The notes: a model not told the origin generated them from the letters alone. A DNA stretch of 40,592 bases from Dysgonomonas sp. HGC4 (GCF_001261715.1 NZ_CVRU01000105.1:1-40592); one strand, 5' to 3'. Shown: positions 15,241-24,712, counted from the stretch's first letter. Numbers and translations: made by a program.

Positions 15241-17475
15241 TCAGAGTAATTCGAACTCAGATTTCAAACGAATATCTTCCGCCGAAGAACCGATCATAAG
15301 ATCAAATTCACCCGGTTCTGAATCAAATTCTAATTTTTGATTGTAAAAAGATAGCTTTTCATTATCAATAACAAAAGTCACAACTTTACTTTCGCCCGCG
15401 TTCAGCTTTATTTTCTCAAAACCTTTAAGTTCTTTTACCGGTCTTACAACCGAGCCTACTTTATCTCTCAAATACAACTGAACTACCTCTTCGCCTGCAT
15501 ACTTTCCTGTATTAGTTATGCGTGCAGTAACCTCAATAGTCTCACCTTTATTGATTTGTTTCTTCGAAAGTTTCAAATCTGAATATCCGAATGTAGTATA
15601 GCTCAAACCATATCCAAATGGAAACTTAGGACTATTTGGCAAATCAATATAAGCAGAAACATAATTCAAATCATTTTCGTTCTTAGCAGGTCTACCTGTA
15701 TTGAAATAGCTGTGATAAATTGGAATCTGCCCAACTGATCTAGGGAAAGTCATAGGCAATTTTGCAGAAGGGTTTACATCACCAAATAATACATCCGCAA
15801 TAGAGTTTCCTGCTTCCGAACCTAACCACCATGTGTAAAGAATAGCAGGTACATTATCTGCAGTCCAATTAAACACCAATGGACGACCTGCATTAATTAA
15901 AACTACAACCGGTTTTCCTATTGCTTGAATGGCTTTTACTAATTCCTCTTGAACACCAGGTAAGCTTATATCACTGCGGCTTTTTGCCTCTCCACTCATA
16001 TCACGTTTTTCGCCGATGCTTAATATCACCACATCTGCCTGATTAGCTATTGAAATAGCCTCAGCAAATCCGCTTTTATCATCACCTTCTATTTCGCAAC
16101 CTTTAGCATAAAGCAATTTAGATGTTTTACCAACTTTGTTTTGTAGTCCATCCCATTGCGATACAATAAACTTATCGTAGTCTACCTCATCTAATTCTAC
16201 CGACCAGAAACCAAGATTTTCTTTATACTCTTTTACCAAAGGTCCTATAAAAGCAATTGTTTTAGTTTCTTTAGATAGTGGCAAAACATTATTTTCGTTT
16301 TTCAGCAATACAATACTTTTAGCCCCTATCTCGCGTGCAGCTTTAGTATGCTCGGGATTATTCATAGCAGCCTCTTGTCTCTTAACATTACTGTATTTAT
16401 AAGGATCTTCAAATAATCCCATTTCGAATTTCTTATACAGAATACGTCTTACAGCATCATCAACCAAAGCAATATCTACTTTATTTTCTTTCACAAGGTC
16501 TGCTAAGTTATTTTTATAACATCTGCTTTCCATATCCATATCACTTCCTGCAACAATAGCAGCTAAAGCAGCATCTTTTCCATCTTTCACAAAACCATGC
16601 TGTACCATCTCGCCAATAGATCCCCAATCAGACACCACGAAGCCTTTAAAGCCCCATAGTCCTTTCAAGATATCACGTTGCAGAAATACACTTCCTGTTG
16701 CCGGAATACCATTCAGATCATTAAAAGAATTCATAAAAGTGGCAGCACCTGCATCTAAAGCAGCCTTGAAAGGAGGTAAATACACTTCCCAAAGCATACG
16801 CTCACTCATATCAACCGAGTTATAATCACGTCCTCCAACAGCAGCTCCATAAGCAGCAAAGTGTTTGGCACAAGCCATTACGCTTGTTATATCACCTAGT
16901 TTTTCTCCCTGAAAACCTTTTACTCTGGCTGTTGCAATCAAAGAACCCAAATAAGGATCTTCTCCTGCACCCTCCATCACACGCCCCCAACGAGGATCTC
17001 TACCTATATCGACCATCGGAGCAAATGTCCAATGAATACCACTTGCAGCAGCCTCTATGGCAGCAATGCGTGCTCCTAGTTCAATAGCATCCAAATCCCA
17101 ACTGGCAGCCTCCGCCAATGGAATAGGAAAAGTAGTTTTATAACCATGTATTACATCTTGTCCGAAAAGCAAAGGAATTTTCAATCTCGATTGCATTGCC
17201 ATTTCCTGACATTGACGAGTGTGAGCCACACCTTTTACATTCAGCATAGACCCTATCTGCCCTGTACGAATCTGGTTTTGTTTATCTCCATCTTTCGTTA
17301 TCGGTCCGGTAGCCGACGACCAATCTCCGGTGTATTGATTCAATTGTCCTACTTTTTCTTCGAGAGTCATTTGCTTAAGCAAATCATCTACTCGCTTGTC
17401 TATCGCAGGATTTTGAGCTGTCAGGCTTAAAACAGCCGACGCCGTAATAAAAGCGGTTAGGAATGTTTTTTTCAT
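15241..17475 (-). CDS. bglX: Periplasmic beta-glucosidase, glycoside hydrolase family 3 (BglX-like)
   Basis: A 744-residue exported enzyme with a Sec signal peptide (cleavage probably after LTA at residue 20). The GH3 N-terminal barrel (about 30-360) holds the KHFAAYG motif (204-210), a substrate-binding block, and the nucleophile Asp283 in FVVSDWGS. The GH3 C-terminal domain (about 385-610) contains GEKRDMSGEAKSR with the acid/base-region glutamate. A fibronectin III-like domain ends the protein (EEVVQLYLRDKVGSVVRPVKELKGF, about 665-735). It removes glucosyl or similar residues from the non-reducing ends of beta-glycans or oligosaccharides. It is complete and normal in length. It is divergent from a GH20 enzyme, so both may serve glycan foraging; no SusC/SusD pair lies nearby. 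Confidence 0.95.
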   Translation of the reverse strand: MKKTFLTAFITASAVLSLTAQNPAIDKRVDDLLKQMTLEEKVGQLNQYTGDWSSATGPITKDGDKQNQIRTGQIGSMLNVKGVAHTRQCQEMAMQSRLKIPLLFGQDVIHGYKTTFPIPLAEAASWDLDAIELGARIAAIEAAASGIHWTFAPMVDIGRDPRWGRVMEGAGEDPYLGSLIATARVKGFQGEKLGDITSVMACAKHFAAYGAAVGGRDYNSVDMSERMLWEVYLPPFKAALDAGAATFMNSFNDLNGIPATGSVFLQRDILKGLWGFKGFVVSDWGSIGEMVQHGFVKDGKDAALAAIVAGSDMDMESRCYKNNLADLVKENKVDIALVDDAVRRILYKKFEMGLFEDPYKYSNVKRQEAAMNNPEHTKAAREIGAKSIVLLKNENNVLPLSKETKTIAFIGPLVKEYKENLGFWSVELDEVDYDKFIVSQWDGLQNKVGKTSKLLYAKGCEIEGDDKSGFAEAISIANQADVVILSIGEKRDMSGEAKSRSDISLPGVQEELVKAIQAIGKPVVVLINAGRPLVFNWTADNVPAILYTWWLGSEAGNSIADVLFGDVNPSAKLPMTFPRSVGQIPIYHSYFNTGRPAKNENDLNYVSAYIDLPNSPKFPFGYGLSYTTFGYSDLKLSKKQINKGETIEVTARITNTGKYAGEEVVQLYLRDKVGSVVRPVKELKGFEKIKLNAGESKVVTFVIDNEKLSFYNQKLEFDSEPGEFDLMIGSSAEDIRLKSEFELL

Positions 17476-17746
17476 TGATATTAATATTTTATAAAGTGTA
17501 AATTATCTTGCTGGTTATTCAATCTTCAAATATATTGATTATTTGTCATAATAACACTAACCTAAAATAAGTAAAATAAAGATTTAATATCGTATTTCAG
17601 AATTATAACTATCAGCTGCTATTACGCTTACCAAAAACTATAAAATGGCCTAAGACTGTAAATTAAAACCCATTTCTTAATTTAACACACCATATTATCT
17701 AAAAACTGTATATTTACATACTCATTCTATAAACCAACTATAAACC
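17476..17746. other. Divergent intergenic region between bglX and the GH20 gene
   Basis: 271 bases without a gene. TATATTTA at 17709-17716 is a near match to the -7 consensus for the GH20 gene (last base differs), 30 bases before its ATG. I see no convincing operator, RNA structure or repeat. Confidence 0.4.
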
Positions 17747-20032
17747 ATGAAAAAACTCTTAGTCCTTTTATTCCTTCTTTGTGCCGTCTTTCTTCATGCA
17801 CAAAATTCCAAAGTACAGGAATTACCCCTTATCCCCTACCCTTCCAATATTCAAACCGGAAGTGGAAGTTTTGCAATCAATGGAAATACAAAAATCGTTG
17901 TAGCAGACATATCAAAATTCAATAATGAAGCAACCTACTTGCAAGCACTATTAAAATCGGCTATTGGCAAAAACATATCTATTGCTAAAGGTGGAGCTAA
18001 AAATGTAATTGAAATAAAATACAATCCTCAATTAGAAAAAGCAGAGGCTTATACCCTTGAAGTGACACCCGATAAAATTACTATATCAGCAAGTAACGGG
18101 CACGGAGCATTCAATGCATTGCAAACGATAAGACAATTGTTACCTCCAACTATCGAAACTGTAGGAAACAATACTCTAACATCCGTTTCAATACCAAGTC
18201 TGAAAATAGAAGACAGCCCCGCATTTAGTTGGAGAGGTATGCATCTTGATGTATCTCGCCACTTTTTCACTCTTGATTATCTAAAAAAACATATTGACAG
18301 ACTTGCTCTCTATAAATTCAATAAATTCCATCTACACTTAACTGACGACCAAGGATGGCGTCTTGAGATTAAGAAATACCCAAAGCTCACCAACGAAGGA
18401 GCATGGCGTACATTCAATAACCAAGACTCAGCCTGCATAAAAAAGGCTGAAGAGAATCCAAATTTCAAGATTGATCCTCGTTTTATCCATGAAAAAGATG
18501 GAAAAACTGTGTATGGCGGATTCTACACTCAAGAAGAAATGAAAGACCTAATTGCATATGCTCAATCGAAACATATTGAAATTATTCCCGAAATAGATGT
18601 TCCCGGACATATGATGGCTGCCATCAATGCATATCCTTATCTTATTGAAGGACAAAAATCAGAATGGGGAGAGCTTTTCTCAACTCCTGTTTGTCCATGT
18701 AAAGAAGAAGCATATACTTTTACGAAAGACGTACTACAAGAAGTAATTGACCTTTTCCCTTCGAAATACATTCATATTGGAGCCGACGAAGTAGACAAAA
18801 AATCGTGGAGCAATTCCGAACTATGTAAAGAGTTTATGAAAGCTAACGGACTCGAAGATGTGGATAAACTACAGAGTCACTTTGTACATGAAATGCAAGA
18901 ATTTGTAGAAGCTCACGGCAAAAAAATTATTGCTTGGGATGAAATTCTCGAAGGAGGCACAAATCCAAATGTAACCATTATGTATTGGAGAGGCTGGGTA
19001 AAAGACGCTCCTAAAAAAGCTGTATTAGGAAATAGTGAAGTAATAATGACTCCTACAAATCCTCTTTACTTCGACTATGTAAACAACAATATCAGTGTAA
19101 ACAATGTATATCACATGGAAGTAGTTCCAACAGATGTACCTGCAGACAAAGCACATTTAATACAAGGAGCACAGGCTAATCTTTGGACAGAAATGATTCC
19201 AACTGAACAACAAGCCGAGTTTCAGATGTATCCTCGTATGATTGCATTGGCAGAACGCACATGGACAAATAACACCAACAGATTTGACGAATTTTCTCAA
19301 CGCCTTCTAAAACAATATCCAAGACTTGATGCTCTGGGGATAAATTACAGATTGCCCGATATTGATGGGTTTGCCCAAGAAAATGTTTTTATGGGATCAA
19401 CCGATTTTATGGTAAACAGTCCACTTCCTGATATGACTATACATTTCACGCTTGATGGAGGCATCCCGACTGTTGATTCGCCCAAACTATCACAACCCAT
19501 CACAATATCTCAACCAACGCTCCTAAAAATGGCTCTATTTAGTTCAGGAGGAGTGAGAGGTGAGATATATAGCCTAAACTTTAGACCTACATCTTTAAAT
19601 AAAGCTGTAACGGTAGATAATACGAATGCCGGACTTCGTTGCGATTTCTTCAATAAGTTTTATAAGAACACAAAAGAAATAGTAGGTACTCCCGATGAAA
19701 CATTCATAGTGCCAAACATTCAAGCCCCTAAAGAAACTAATTCGTTCGGATTGAAATTCAACGGATATATCAATGTTCCCGAAACAGGTATTTATAGTTT
19801 CTTCTTCAATTGCGACGACGGTGGAGTACTTTATATAGCCGGAGAAACTGTTGTAGATAACGACGGACAACATTCTGCCATAATGAAAAGCGGACAGGTA
19901 GCCTTAGAGAAAGGTTTGCAACCCTTCCAATTAGATTTCCTTGAAGGAGGTGGCGGTTATACACTAAAACTTCAATATAGCTTCAATGGAGCTCCCGTAC
20001 AAGAAATTCCCGATAGTTGGTTTAAACATTAA
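17747..20032 (+). CDS. Beta-N-acetylhexosaminidase (GH20) with C-terminal PA14 domain
   Basis: A 761-residue exported enzyme with a signal peptide ending near HAQ (residue 19). A GH20b N-terminal domain (about 25-155) is followed by the GH20 catalytic barrel (about 160-530). The barrel has FNKFHLHLTDDQGWRLEIK, PEIDVPGHMMA and the catalytic Asp347-Glu348 pair in HIGADEVD. The Asp is expected to orient the substrate acetamido group and the Glu to act as acid/base. A chitobiase-like beta domain follows (about 550-625). The last about 125 residues (GLRCDFFNKFYKN to the end) look like a PA14 domain, with FNGYINVPETGIYSFFFNCDDGG, a probable sugar-binding module. It removes terminal GlcNAc or GalNAc from glycans such as mucin or chitin fragments. 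Confidence 0.95.
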   Translation: MKKLLVLLFLLCAVFLHAQNSKVQELPLIPYPSNIQTGSGSFAINGNTKIVVADISKFNNEATYLQALLKSAIGKNISIAKGGAKNVIEIKYNPQLEKAEAYTLEVTPDKITISASNGHGAFNALQTIRQLLPPTIETVGNNTLTSVSIPSLKIEDSPAFSWRGMHLDVSRHFFTLDYLKKHIDRLALYKFNKFHLHLTDDQGWRLEIKKYPKLTNEGAWRTFNNQDSACIKKAEENPNFKIDPRFIHEKDGKTVYGGFYTQEEMKDLIAYAQSKHIEIIPEIDVPGHMMAAINAYPYLIEGQKSEWGELFSTPVCPCKEEAYTFTKDVLQEVIDLFPSKYIHIGADEVDKKSWSNSELCKEFMKANGLEDVDKLQSHFVHEMQEFVEAHGKKIIAWDEILEGGTNPNVTIMYWRGWVKDAPKKAVLGNSEVIMTPTNPLYFDYVNNNISVNNVYHMEVVPTDVPADKAHLIQGAQANLWTEMIPTEQQAEFQMYPRMIALAERTWTNNTNRFDEFSQRLLKQYPRLDALGINYRLPDIDGFAQENVFMGSTDFMVNSPLPDMTIHFTLDGGIPTVDSPKLSQPITISQPTLLKMALFSSGGVRGEIYSLNFRPTSLNKAVTVDNTNAGLRCDFFNKFYKNTKEIVGTPDETFIVPNIQAPKETNSFGLKFNGYINVPETGIYSFFFNCDDGGVLYIAGETVVDNDGQHSAIMKSGQVALEKGLQPFQLDFLEGGGGYTLKLQYSFNGAPVQEIPDSWFKH

Positions 20033-20054
20033 AACCAATAGAAATACCATAATA

Positions 20055-20084
20055 AAAAAGAGCTCAAATAGCTGAGCTCTTTTT
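20055..20084. terminator. Terminator after the GH20 gene
   Basis: AAAAAGAGCTCA (20055-20066), a 6-base loop, TGAGCTCTTTTT (20073-20084) and more T residues. The symmetrical A and T flanks allow it to work for the convergent DUF2269 gene as well. Confidence 0.88.
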
Positions 20085-20112
20085 TTATTTCCTACAAAAC
20101 ATGAAGGCTAAA

Positions 20113-20610
20113 CTAGCGCTTTTTTGCTTTCCAAGGTTTGAATACAGAAATTACAATCATAAACAATAACAAACCCGATTGAAAGAATCCACTGATTTCC
20201 ATAAACCTATTATTTGCAATAAATTCAGCATTAAAAACAACCTCCTCTTTCAATTCGCTTATAAGACTCAGATTCTGAGTAAGCGCAGGATGATAAGCAA
20301 ATGTACCGAACAGTATCTGAGCCACAGTGATTATCCACTTAACAATAATCCATCGATGTTTGAAAAAGCCCCAGTTAGTAAATATTCCATACACAATGCC
20401 AATAACTAAACTGGTCATAGCACCCGTAATTATTAGCCAATTATCAACCACAAGCAGTATACTGTATTTCATATGTAGCTCATCTACCGATTGTGCCTTT
20501 GACAAAAAAGTAATAAGTACCATAGCTATAGCTCCACTAGTCCATATCATGGCAAATATTAAGTGGAGTATTTTAAGAACTTTGATACCTTTTGATCCTA
20601 ATTTTTTCAT
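20113..20610 (-). CDS. DUF2269-like integral membrane protein
   Basis: A 165-residue protein with four predicted membrane segments (about 10-33, 48-76, 86-106 and 140-158). It resembles the DUF2269/CopD-like group of small membrane proteins. There is a His in the first helix (KILHLIFAMIWTSGAI), a feature of that group, but no cofactor can be assigned. It lies 45 bases after marR on the same strand. The gap carries a 14-bp sequence identical to one in the marR promoter, so it is probably controlled by MarR. A role in export or stress response is inference from the neighbours. Confidence 0.75.
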   Translation of the reverse strand: MKKLGSKGIKVLKILHLIFAMIWTSGAIAMVLITFLSKAQSVDELHMKYSILLVVDNWLIITGAMTSLVIGIVYGIFTNWGFFKHRWIIVKWIITVAQILFGTFAYHPALTQNLSLISELKEEVVFNAEFIANNRFMEISGFFQSGLLLFMIVISVFKPWKAKKR

Positions 20611-20625
20611 ATTGTTAGTTTAATA

Positions 20626-20639
20626 GTTGATTAGTCAAT
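20626..20639. promoter_or_regulatory. Candidate MarR operator before the DUF2269 gene
   Basis: GTTGATTAGTCAAT, the exact reverse complement of the 14-bp site before marR (21118-21131). The core TTGA-N4-TCAA is an imperfect palindrome. It lies 15 bases upstream of the DUF2269 start codon. Confidence 0.55.
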
Positions 20640-20655
20640 GTTTAAAAGAAAAAAA

Positions 20656-21084
20656 TTATTTCAACTCTTCTACATTCGAATAGATACGCTGTAAAAGCTG
20701 CTTCAACAATTCATAATCGCTTTCATTTATATCCTGCAGTACCTTTTCGAGAGCCAGATCTCCACATTTAATAGCCGCAGGCATAAGAACCTTGCCTGCT
20801 TCTGTAATTTGAATAGCATTTTCTCTTTGCGACACATGAACTCGACAAACCAAACCCCTATCTTCCAGATTATCAATTGTCCGTTTTATGGCAGCCGCAT
20901 CCTTACAAAGCAAAGTTGCCAGCTCCTGCTGACTCAATCCATCTTTATAATACAAACACCGAAGTACTATAAACTGCGAATGTGGCAATTCTATATTATT
21001 TCTCTTAAGCTCTATTCTCAGCATTTTAGCTAGTGAGAACGAAGCTCTATTCAATAGAAAACCAAGTGAATATAAACTATCCAT
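20656..21084 (-). CDS. MarR family transcriptional regulator
   Basis: A 142-residue winged-helix regulator. The DNA-binding core runs from LPHSQFIVLRCLYYKDGLSQQELATLL through KDAAAIKRTIDNLEDRGLVCR to the wing VSQRENAIQITEAG, with the usual helical dimer regions at both ends. It probably represses an export operon and dissociates on ligand binding (family behaviour). The frame extends to a TTG at 21111. That TTG would lie upstream of the predicted transcription start, so the ATG at 21082-21084 (MDSLYSLGF) is preferred. The gene follows the efflux genes on the same strand and precedes the DUF2269 gene. An operator-like palindrome overlaps its -33 box. Confidence 0.92.
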   Translation of the reverse strand: MDSLYSLGFLLNRASFSLAKMLRIELKRNNIELPHSQFIVLRCLYYKDGLSQQELATLLCKDAAAIKRTIDNLEDRGLVCRVHVSQRENAIQITEAGKVLMPAAIKCGDLALEKVLQDINESDYELLKQLLQRIYSNVEELK

Positions 21085-21100
21085 ATCAATTCTGTTTTTA

Positions 21101-21131
21101 CAAAAATACAAAAAACAATTGACTAATCAAC
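21101..21131 (-). promoter_or_regulatory. marR promoter with overlapping operator-like palindrome
   Basis: On the minus strand TTG (21128-21130), 19 bases, then TATTTTTG (21101-21108) form a good Bacteroidota promoter. The palindromic 14-bp site GTTGATTAGTCAAT (21118-21131) covers the -33 element, as expected for autorepression. The predicted leader is only about 10 bases. Confidence 0.6.
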
Positions 21132-21216
21132 AATCAAAAAAAACACATCAAATAAAACGTAAAAGAAGAGTACACAATGTGGCTCTTCTTTTACAATAAG
21201 GACAAATATTAGAAAT

Positions 21217-21229
21217 AGTTATGTGACCT
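21217..21229 (-). repeat. AGGTC-type repeat, copy 6 (overlaps ABC permease stop)
   Basis: The minus strand reads AGGTCACATAACT; its first A is the last base of the stop codon TAA of the permease gene. It keeps the left half AGGTCACA seen in copies 7 and 10; the right half is degenerate. Confidence 0.45.
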
Positions 21230-22437
21230 TAAAATTTACTCATTGAAGGATGTTTTCCTTTATATTTTGGATCGTAATTATCTATCCACCAATAATACAT
21301 CATAGTGGCAAGTGCCCAATAAACAACAACCTGAACCCACAGAACTACATACTCAAACCAAACATCGGAGAGGGTTGCACCCATCGTATTGATGCTTACA
21401 AAACCATGAATACCCGGAGTGGATGGCAGAAGATATGCAATAGCCTTTAATACGGGAGGTATAGATACCCAAGGCCATGAAATACCCGACATAAACAGAA
21501 ACGGCACACTTGTAAATACAACTAATAACATTACAAACTCACGTTGAGAACAGAAGTAAGATAAAGTCATAGCAAAAAAGGTAGCCGCCAGAATATAAGG
21601 GAAAAGAAACACTGCAATAGTTAATGGATCTCCAATCTGAGGGAGATTAAACAGATAAGGAACGACTCGCAATACCCATGCAGATGTGATAATATACAGA
21701 GTACTATAACAGAAACCCTTACCAATGGTCAACTTCAATGGGTGAATATTTTTCCCTTCCGACATATGGGATGCAACAGTAAATCGCTTTTTATCATTAT
21801 GAGTACCCACAATAGTACCTACACCTAACAGTAATGTTTGCTGAATAACCAGAATAAGAATTGCAGGAACCAAAAAGCTGGCAAAACCATTAGATACATT
21901 ATAGAAGGACACCCACTCATAATCTACCGCTTCCATTGTTGAAGCATCCTGCGCACGTGTACCATGCCCCATATCATTCACCCTGATATCTGCTCCCATT
22001 TCCAAAGACACTTCCATACAAGTAAGCAACATTGCTTTATAAAAAAGCATACTACTCATATCGGAGTATACCAAAACGGCTGTTTGCTGTGCAGTATTCA
22101 GATCGATACTGAATGATGCAGGAATATATATAATTCCGTATGCTTCTTTACGGCGAACGGCTTCGCGAGCTTCTTCCATATCGGCAACATGGGCAACCAC
22201 ATTTACATCAGCGGCTCCATCTACTTTACGTGTAAACTCTCTAGACAAAGCCGAGTTAGACTCGTCTACCACAATAACTTTTACTTCATGGACTGCCTCA
22301 TTATTGTATAAAAAAGCATACAATACTGGATATGCAAGTGGAACTATTAGAAACAATAGTACTACTGCCGGATCCCGAAAGACAACTTTCAGCTCATGCA
22401 ACCACACGTAATATATATCAAGCAGTAATTTTTTCAT
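21229..22437 (-). CDS. ABC-2 type transporter permease (YhhJ/YbhR-like), second of pair
   Basis: A 402-residue membrane protein of the ABC-2 permease group. It has one N-terminal helix (about 22-42), a long extracytoplasmic domain (about 45-180, with VIVVDESNSALSREF and AYGIIYIPASF), then five C-terminal helices. The same architecture is seen in the preceding permease, and the two overlap by 4 bases, so they are translationally coupled and probably form a heterodimer. With the HlyD- and TolC-like proteins upstream they would make a trans-envelope exporter. No ATP-binding protein is encoded in the locus. The substrate is unknown. Confidence 0.9.
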   Translation of the reverse strand: MKKLLLDIYYVWLHELKVVFRDPAVVLLFLIVPLAYPVLYAFLYNNEAVHEVKVIVVDESNSALSREFTRKVDGAADVNVVAHVADMEEAREAVRRKEAYGIIYIPASFSIDLNTAQQTAVLVYSDMSSMLFYKAMLLTCMEVSLEMGADIRVNDMGHGTRAQDASTMEAVDYEWVSFYNVSNGFASFLVPAILILVIQQTLLLGVGTIVGTHNDKKRFTVASHMSEGKNIHPLKLTIGKGFCYSTLYIITSAWVLRVVPYLFNLPQIGDPLTIAVFLFPYILAATFFAMTLSYFCSQREFVMLLVVFTSVPFLFMSGISWPWVSIPPVLKAIAYLLPSTPGIHGFVSINTMGATLSDVWFEYVVLWVQVVVYWALATMMYYWWIDNYDPKYKGKHPSMSKF

Positions 22438-23603
22438 TCTTCGTATACATTTTCGTACATAAAGTTTCTAACTCTACCCATAAAGATCAATCCCAGAAAG
22501 AAAAAGCCTAACAGAGCAGCATAGTGATAAGCCGAATATTGCCATGCAATACCATTAAGAGCCTGATCAACATAAATCAAAAAGAAATGCCGAAGAGGAA
22601 ACAAGAAGCTTAATGCATAAAGTACAGGACTCATAGCTATTGACGGAAACGAAAAGCCGGTTATAGAAAAGGAAATCATCCCTAATAAACTTGCCGCACT
22701 CAACGATAATCTATAATTTCCAAAAACAGCAAGTAACATTAATCCAAACCCTTGAGCCGATAATATCAAGCACAAGTAAGCAAAGCAAATAGGAAAGAAA
22801 CCTGAGTTTAACGGAAAATTATTATAATAGTACAATACTGACATAAAGAATAACGATAATACAAAAAAGAGAATCGTATATGGTAAAATCTTACCAAATA
22901 TTGCCTTTACGGTAGAACCGCCCGCCAAATCGAGAAACTTACGCCCTGTACCCATCTTCACCTCAGATCCAAAGCTAGATATAGTAAACATAGCCAGAAT
23001 CAAGAATATGATACCGGGAGTAAGCACATTATTCAGATAAACCGAATAGTTTAACCAAGGATTTCCAATAGGATGAGCCTCAATAGATATGGGTTGTATA
23101 ATAGGCATTAATTGCCCTTGTGTATAACCTTTTGCCTCCCCCATTCTAAGACCGACTGATGCCGAAGCCAATACACTAATAGTCTTCATATCCTGAAACA
23201 ATAACGAACCAGATATAAGAAAAGCATTATTAGTATAGAAAACTATCTTGGGACGATTGCCCGAAATAGCATCTTTTGCAAAATTACGAGGAATAGTAAA
23301 GACTCCATACACTTGGCCACGCTCCATTTCGACACGTGCTTCTTTGAATGAAAGACTCTTAAATTTGATATCGGTCTTTGCAAACGCATCTAATTGACGA
23401 ACCAAAGATCGTGAAGTCAACGAATTATCGAGATCAACTACGGCAATAGGAATCTTAGTCGGTAAACCGGCATGCATCATATACATCAGCAAACCAAATG
23501 TAAGTAACGGAGCCACAATCATCCCCCAGATACAAATCTTGGAAGATAATATACGTTTCCATTCTCTCACGAAGACTACCCACATACCTTTTTCTGAAGC
23601 CAT
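22434..23603 (-). CDS. ABC-2 type transporter permease, first of pair
   Basis: A 389-residue membrane protein with one N-terminal helix (about 22-42), a large extracytoplasmic domain (about 45-175, with IAVVDLDNSLTSRSLVRQ and VYGVFTIPRNF), then a cluster of helices to the C-terminus. This is the ABC-2 (YhhJ/YbhS-like) layout. It pairs with the next permease through an ATGA-type 4-base overlap. It follows the HlyD gene after 88 bases. It provides a membrane channel that normally needs an ATPase subunit, and none is fused to it or adjacent. Confidence 0.9.
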   Translation of the reverse strand: MASEKGMWVVFVREWKRILSSKICIWGMIVAPLLTFGLLMYMMHAGLPTKIPIAVVDLDNSLTSRSLVRQLDAFAKTDIKFKSLSFKEARVEMERGQVYGVFTIPRNFAKDAISGNRPKIVFYTNNAFLISGSLLFQDMKTISVLASASVGLRMGEAKGYTQGQLMPIIQPISIEAHPIGNPWLNYSVYLNNVLTPGIIFLILAMFTISSFGSEVKMGTGRKFLDLAGGSTVKAIFGKILPYTILFFVLSLFFMSVLYYYNNFPLNSGFFPICFAYLCLILSAQGFGLMLLAVFGNYRLSLSAASLLGMISFSITGFSFPSIAMSPVLYALSFLFPLRHFFLIYVDQALNGIAWQYSAYHYAALLGFFFLGLIFMGRVRNFMYENVYEE

Positions 23604-23691
23604 TCTTTATTTAAGTAATGTTTATTATTTACTGCTTCAATACAGCTACCTCTACTTATTATAATTGCCGAGACAATAAAAATATACGGCT

Positions 23692-24681
23692 TTATTCTTT
23701 TATGACAAGCGACATTCCAGGCAAAATATCAGGCTGATTTTCTACAAAATGCCCTCTTACCTCAAATGTTTTACGATCATAGCCACCAGTAGTTTTGGTT
23801 GCTTTCCATGCAGCATAAGAACCAAGGTCTTTCATATAATATACTTTCAACTGCACATCCTTATTCAAAGCAGGCACAAAGGCAGTAACCGTTTGCCCTA
23901 TCTTGAAGTTTTGCAAACGATCTTCTCTCACATTGAAAGTTCCCCATTTGTCCGAAAGATCCATTACATTCATAATAGGAGCACCCGTACCAACCAATTC
24001 TCCCACATTAGGGAAACGATCAGATACACGTCCGTCAACAGGAGAAATAAGATATGTTTCTGTTATATAAGAATCTACCTCAGCCACAGCACCTTTTGCT
24101 CTGTTTAACATAGCCAATGCTGCTTCTTTATCTTCACGCTCAGCTCCGTTTTTCGCCATATCGTATTGAGATCTAGCTGCTTTTTCGGTAGCTACGGCAG
24201 CATTATAATTTGCCTCAGCCTCATCTCTCTTCTGAGCCGTTGTTACACCTTTATTGTACAGATTTTGTACACGTGTAAAAGACTTCTGAGCTATATCAAC
24301 TCCTACTTTTGCTTTTTGCCACATTTCGTAAGCAGCATTAATCTGCTCAACTCGCGCTCCTTTTTGTGCTTTGTTACTTTGTGCAGCAGCACCCTGTTCG
24401 GCAGCGGTAGCTTGCGAAAGTTTAGCGTAAACATCCGGTGCACTAAGTATAGCCAAAGTATCGCCTCTGCGAACAGAGTCTCCTTCTTGCACGAAAAATT
24501 TCTCGATACGCCCGGGAACTTTGCTCGAAATACGCACTTCAGTTATTTCGGCTTCTCCCTGCAATGTATTATCTTCTTGATTTAGAAAAAAGAATCCATA
24601 AATTGCAACAGCAATGATAACTGCGGCAAAACCGAGAATCGGAATAAGTTTTGATCCTGATTTATTATCTTCTCTACTCAT
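23692..24681 (-). CDS. HlyD family membrane fusion protein
   Basis: A 329-residue periplasmic adaptor with one N-terminal membrane segment (about 12-33). A biotinyl-lipoyl half follows (EITEVRISSKVPGRIEKFFV, EGDSVRRGDTLAIL), then a long alpha-hairpin coiled coil (about 85-185), a second lipoyl half (TYLISPVDGRVSDRFPNVGELVGTG) and a beta-barrel part. It would link the ABC-2 permeases with the TolC-like protein. The frame reaches a GTG at 24702 inside the AGGTC repeat; the ATG at 24679-24681 (MSREDNKSG) is preferred. The TolC gene stops 31 bases upstream, so the genes are co-transcribed. Confidence 0.94.
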   Translation of the reverse strand: MSREDNKSGSKLIPILGFAAVIIAVAIYGFFFLNQEDNTLQGEAEITEVRISSKVPGRIEKFFVQEGDSVRRGDTLAILSAPDVYAKLSQATAAEQGAAAQSNKAQKGARVEQINAAYEMWQKAKVGVDIAQKSFTRVQNLYNKGVTTAQKRDEAEANYNAAVATEKAARSQYDMAKNGAEREDKEAALAMLNRAKGAVAEVDSYITETYLISPVDGRVSDRFPNVGELVGTGAPIMNVMDLSDKWGTFNVREDRLQNFKIGQTVTAFVPALNKDVQLKVYYMKDLGSYAAWKATKTTGGYDRKTFEVRGHFVENQPDILPGMSLVIKE

Positions 24682-24695
24682 ATCTGCATTTATTA

Positions 24696-24708
24696 AGGTC
24701 ACAGACCT
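24696..24708 (+). repeat. AGGTC-type repeat, copy 7 (perfect palindrome, before hlyD)
   Basis: AGGTCACAGACCT fills much of the 31-base gap between the TolC-like stop and the HlyD-like ATG and ends 15 bases from that ATG. Its flanks TTAAGGTC and ACCTATTTTTATT match copy 4. Confidence 0.7.
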
Positions 24709-24712
24709 ATTT

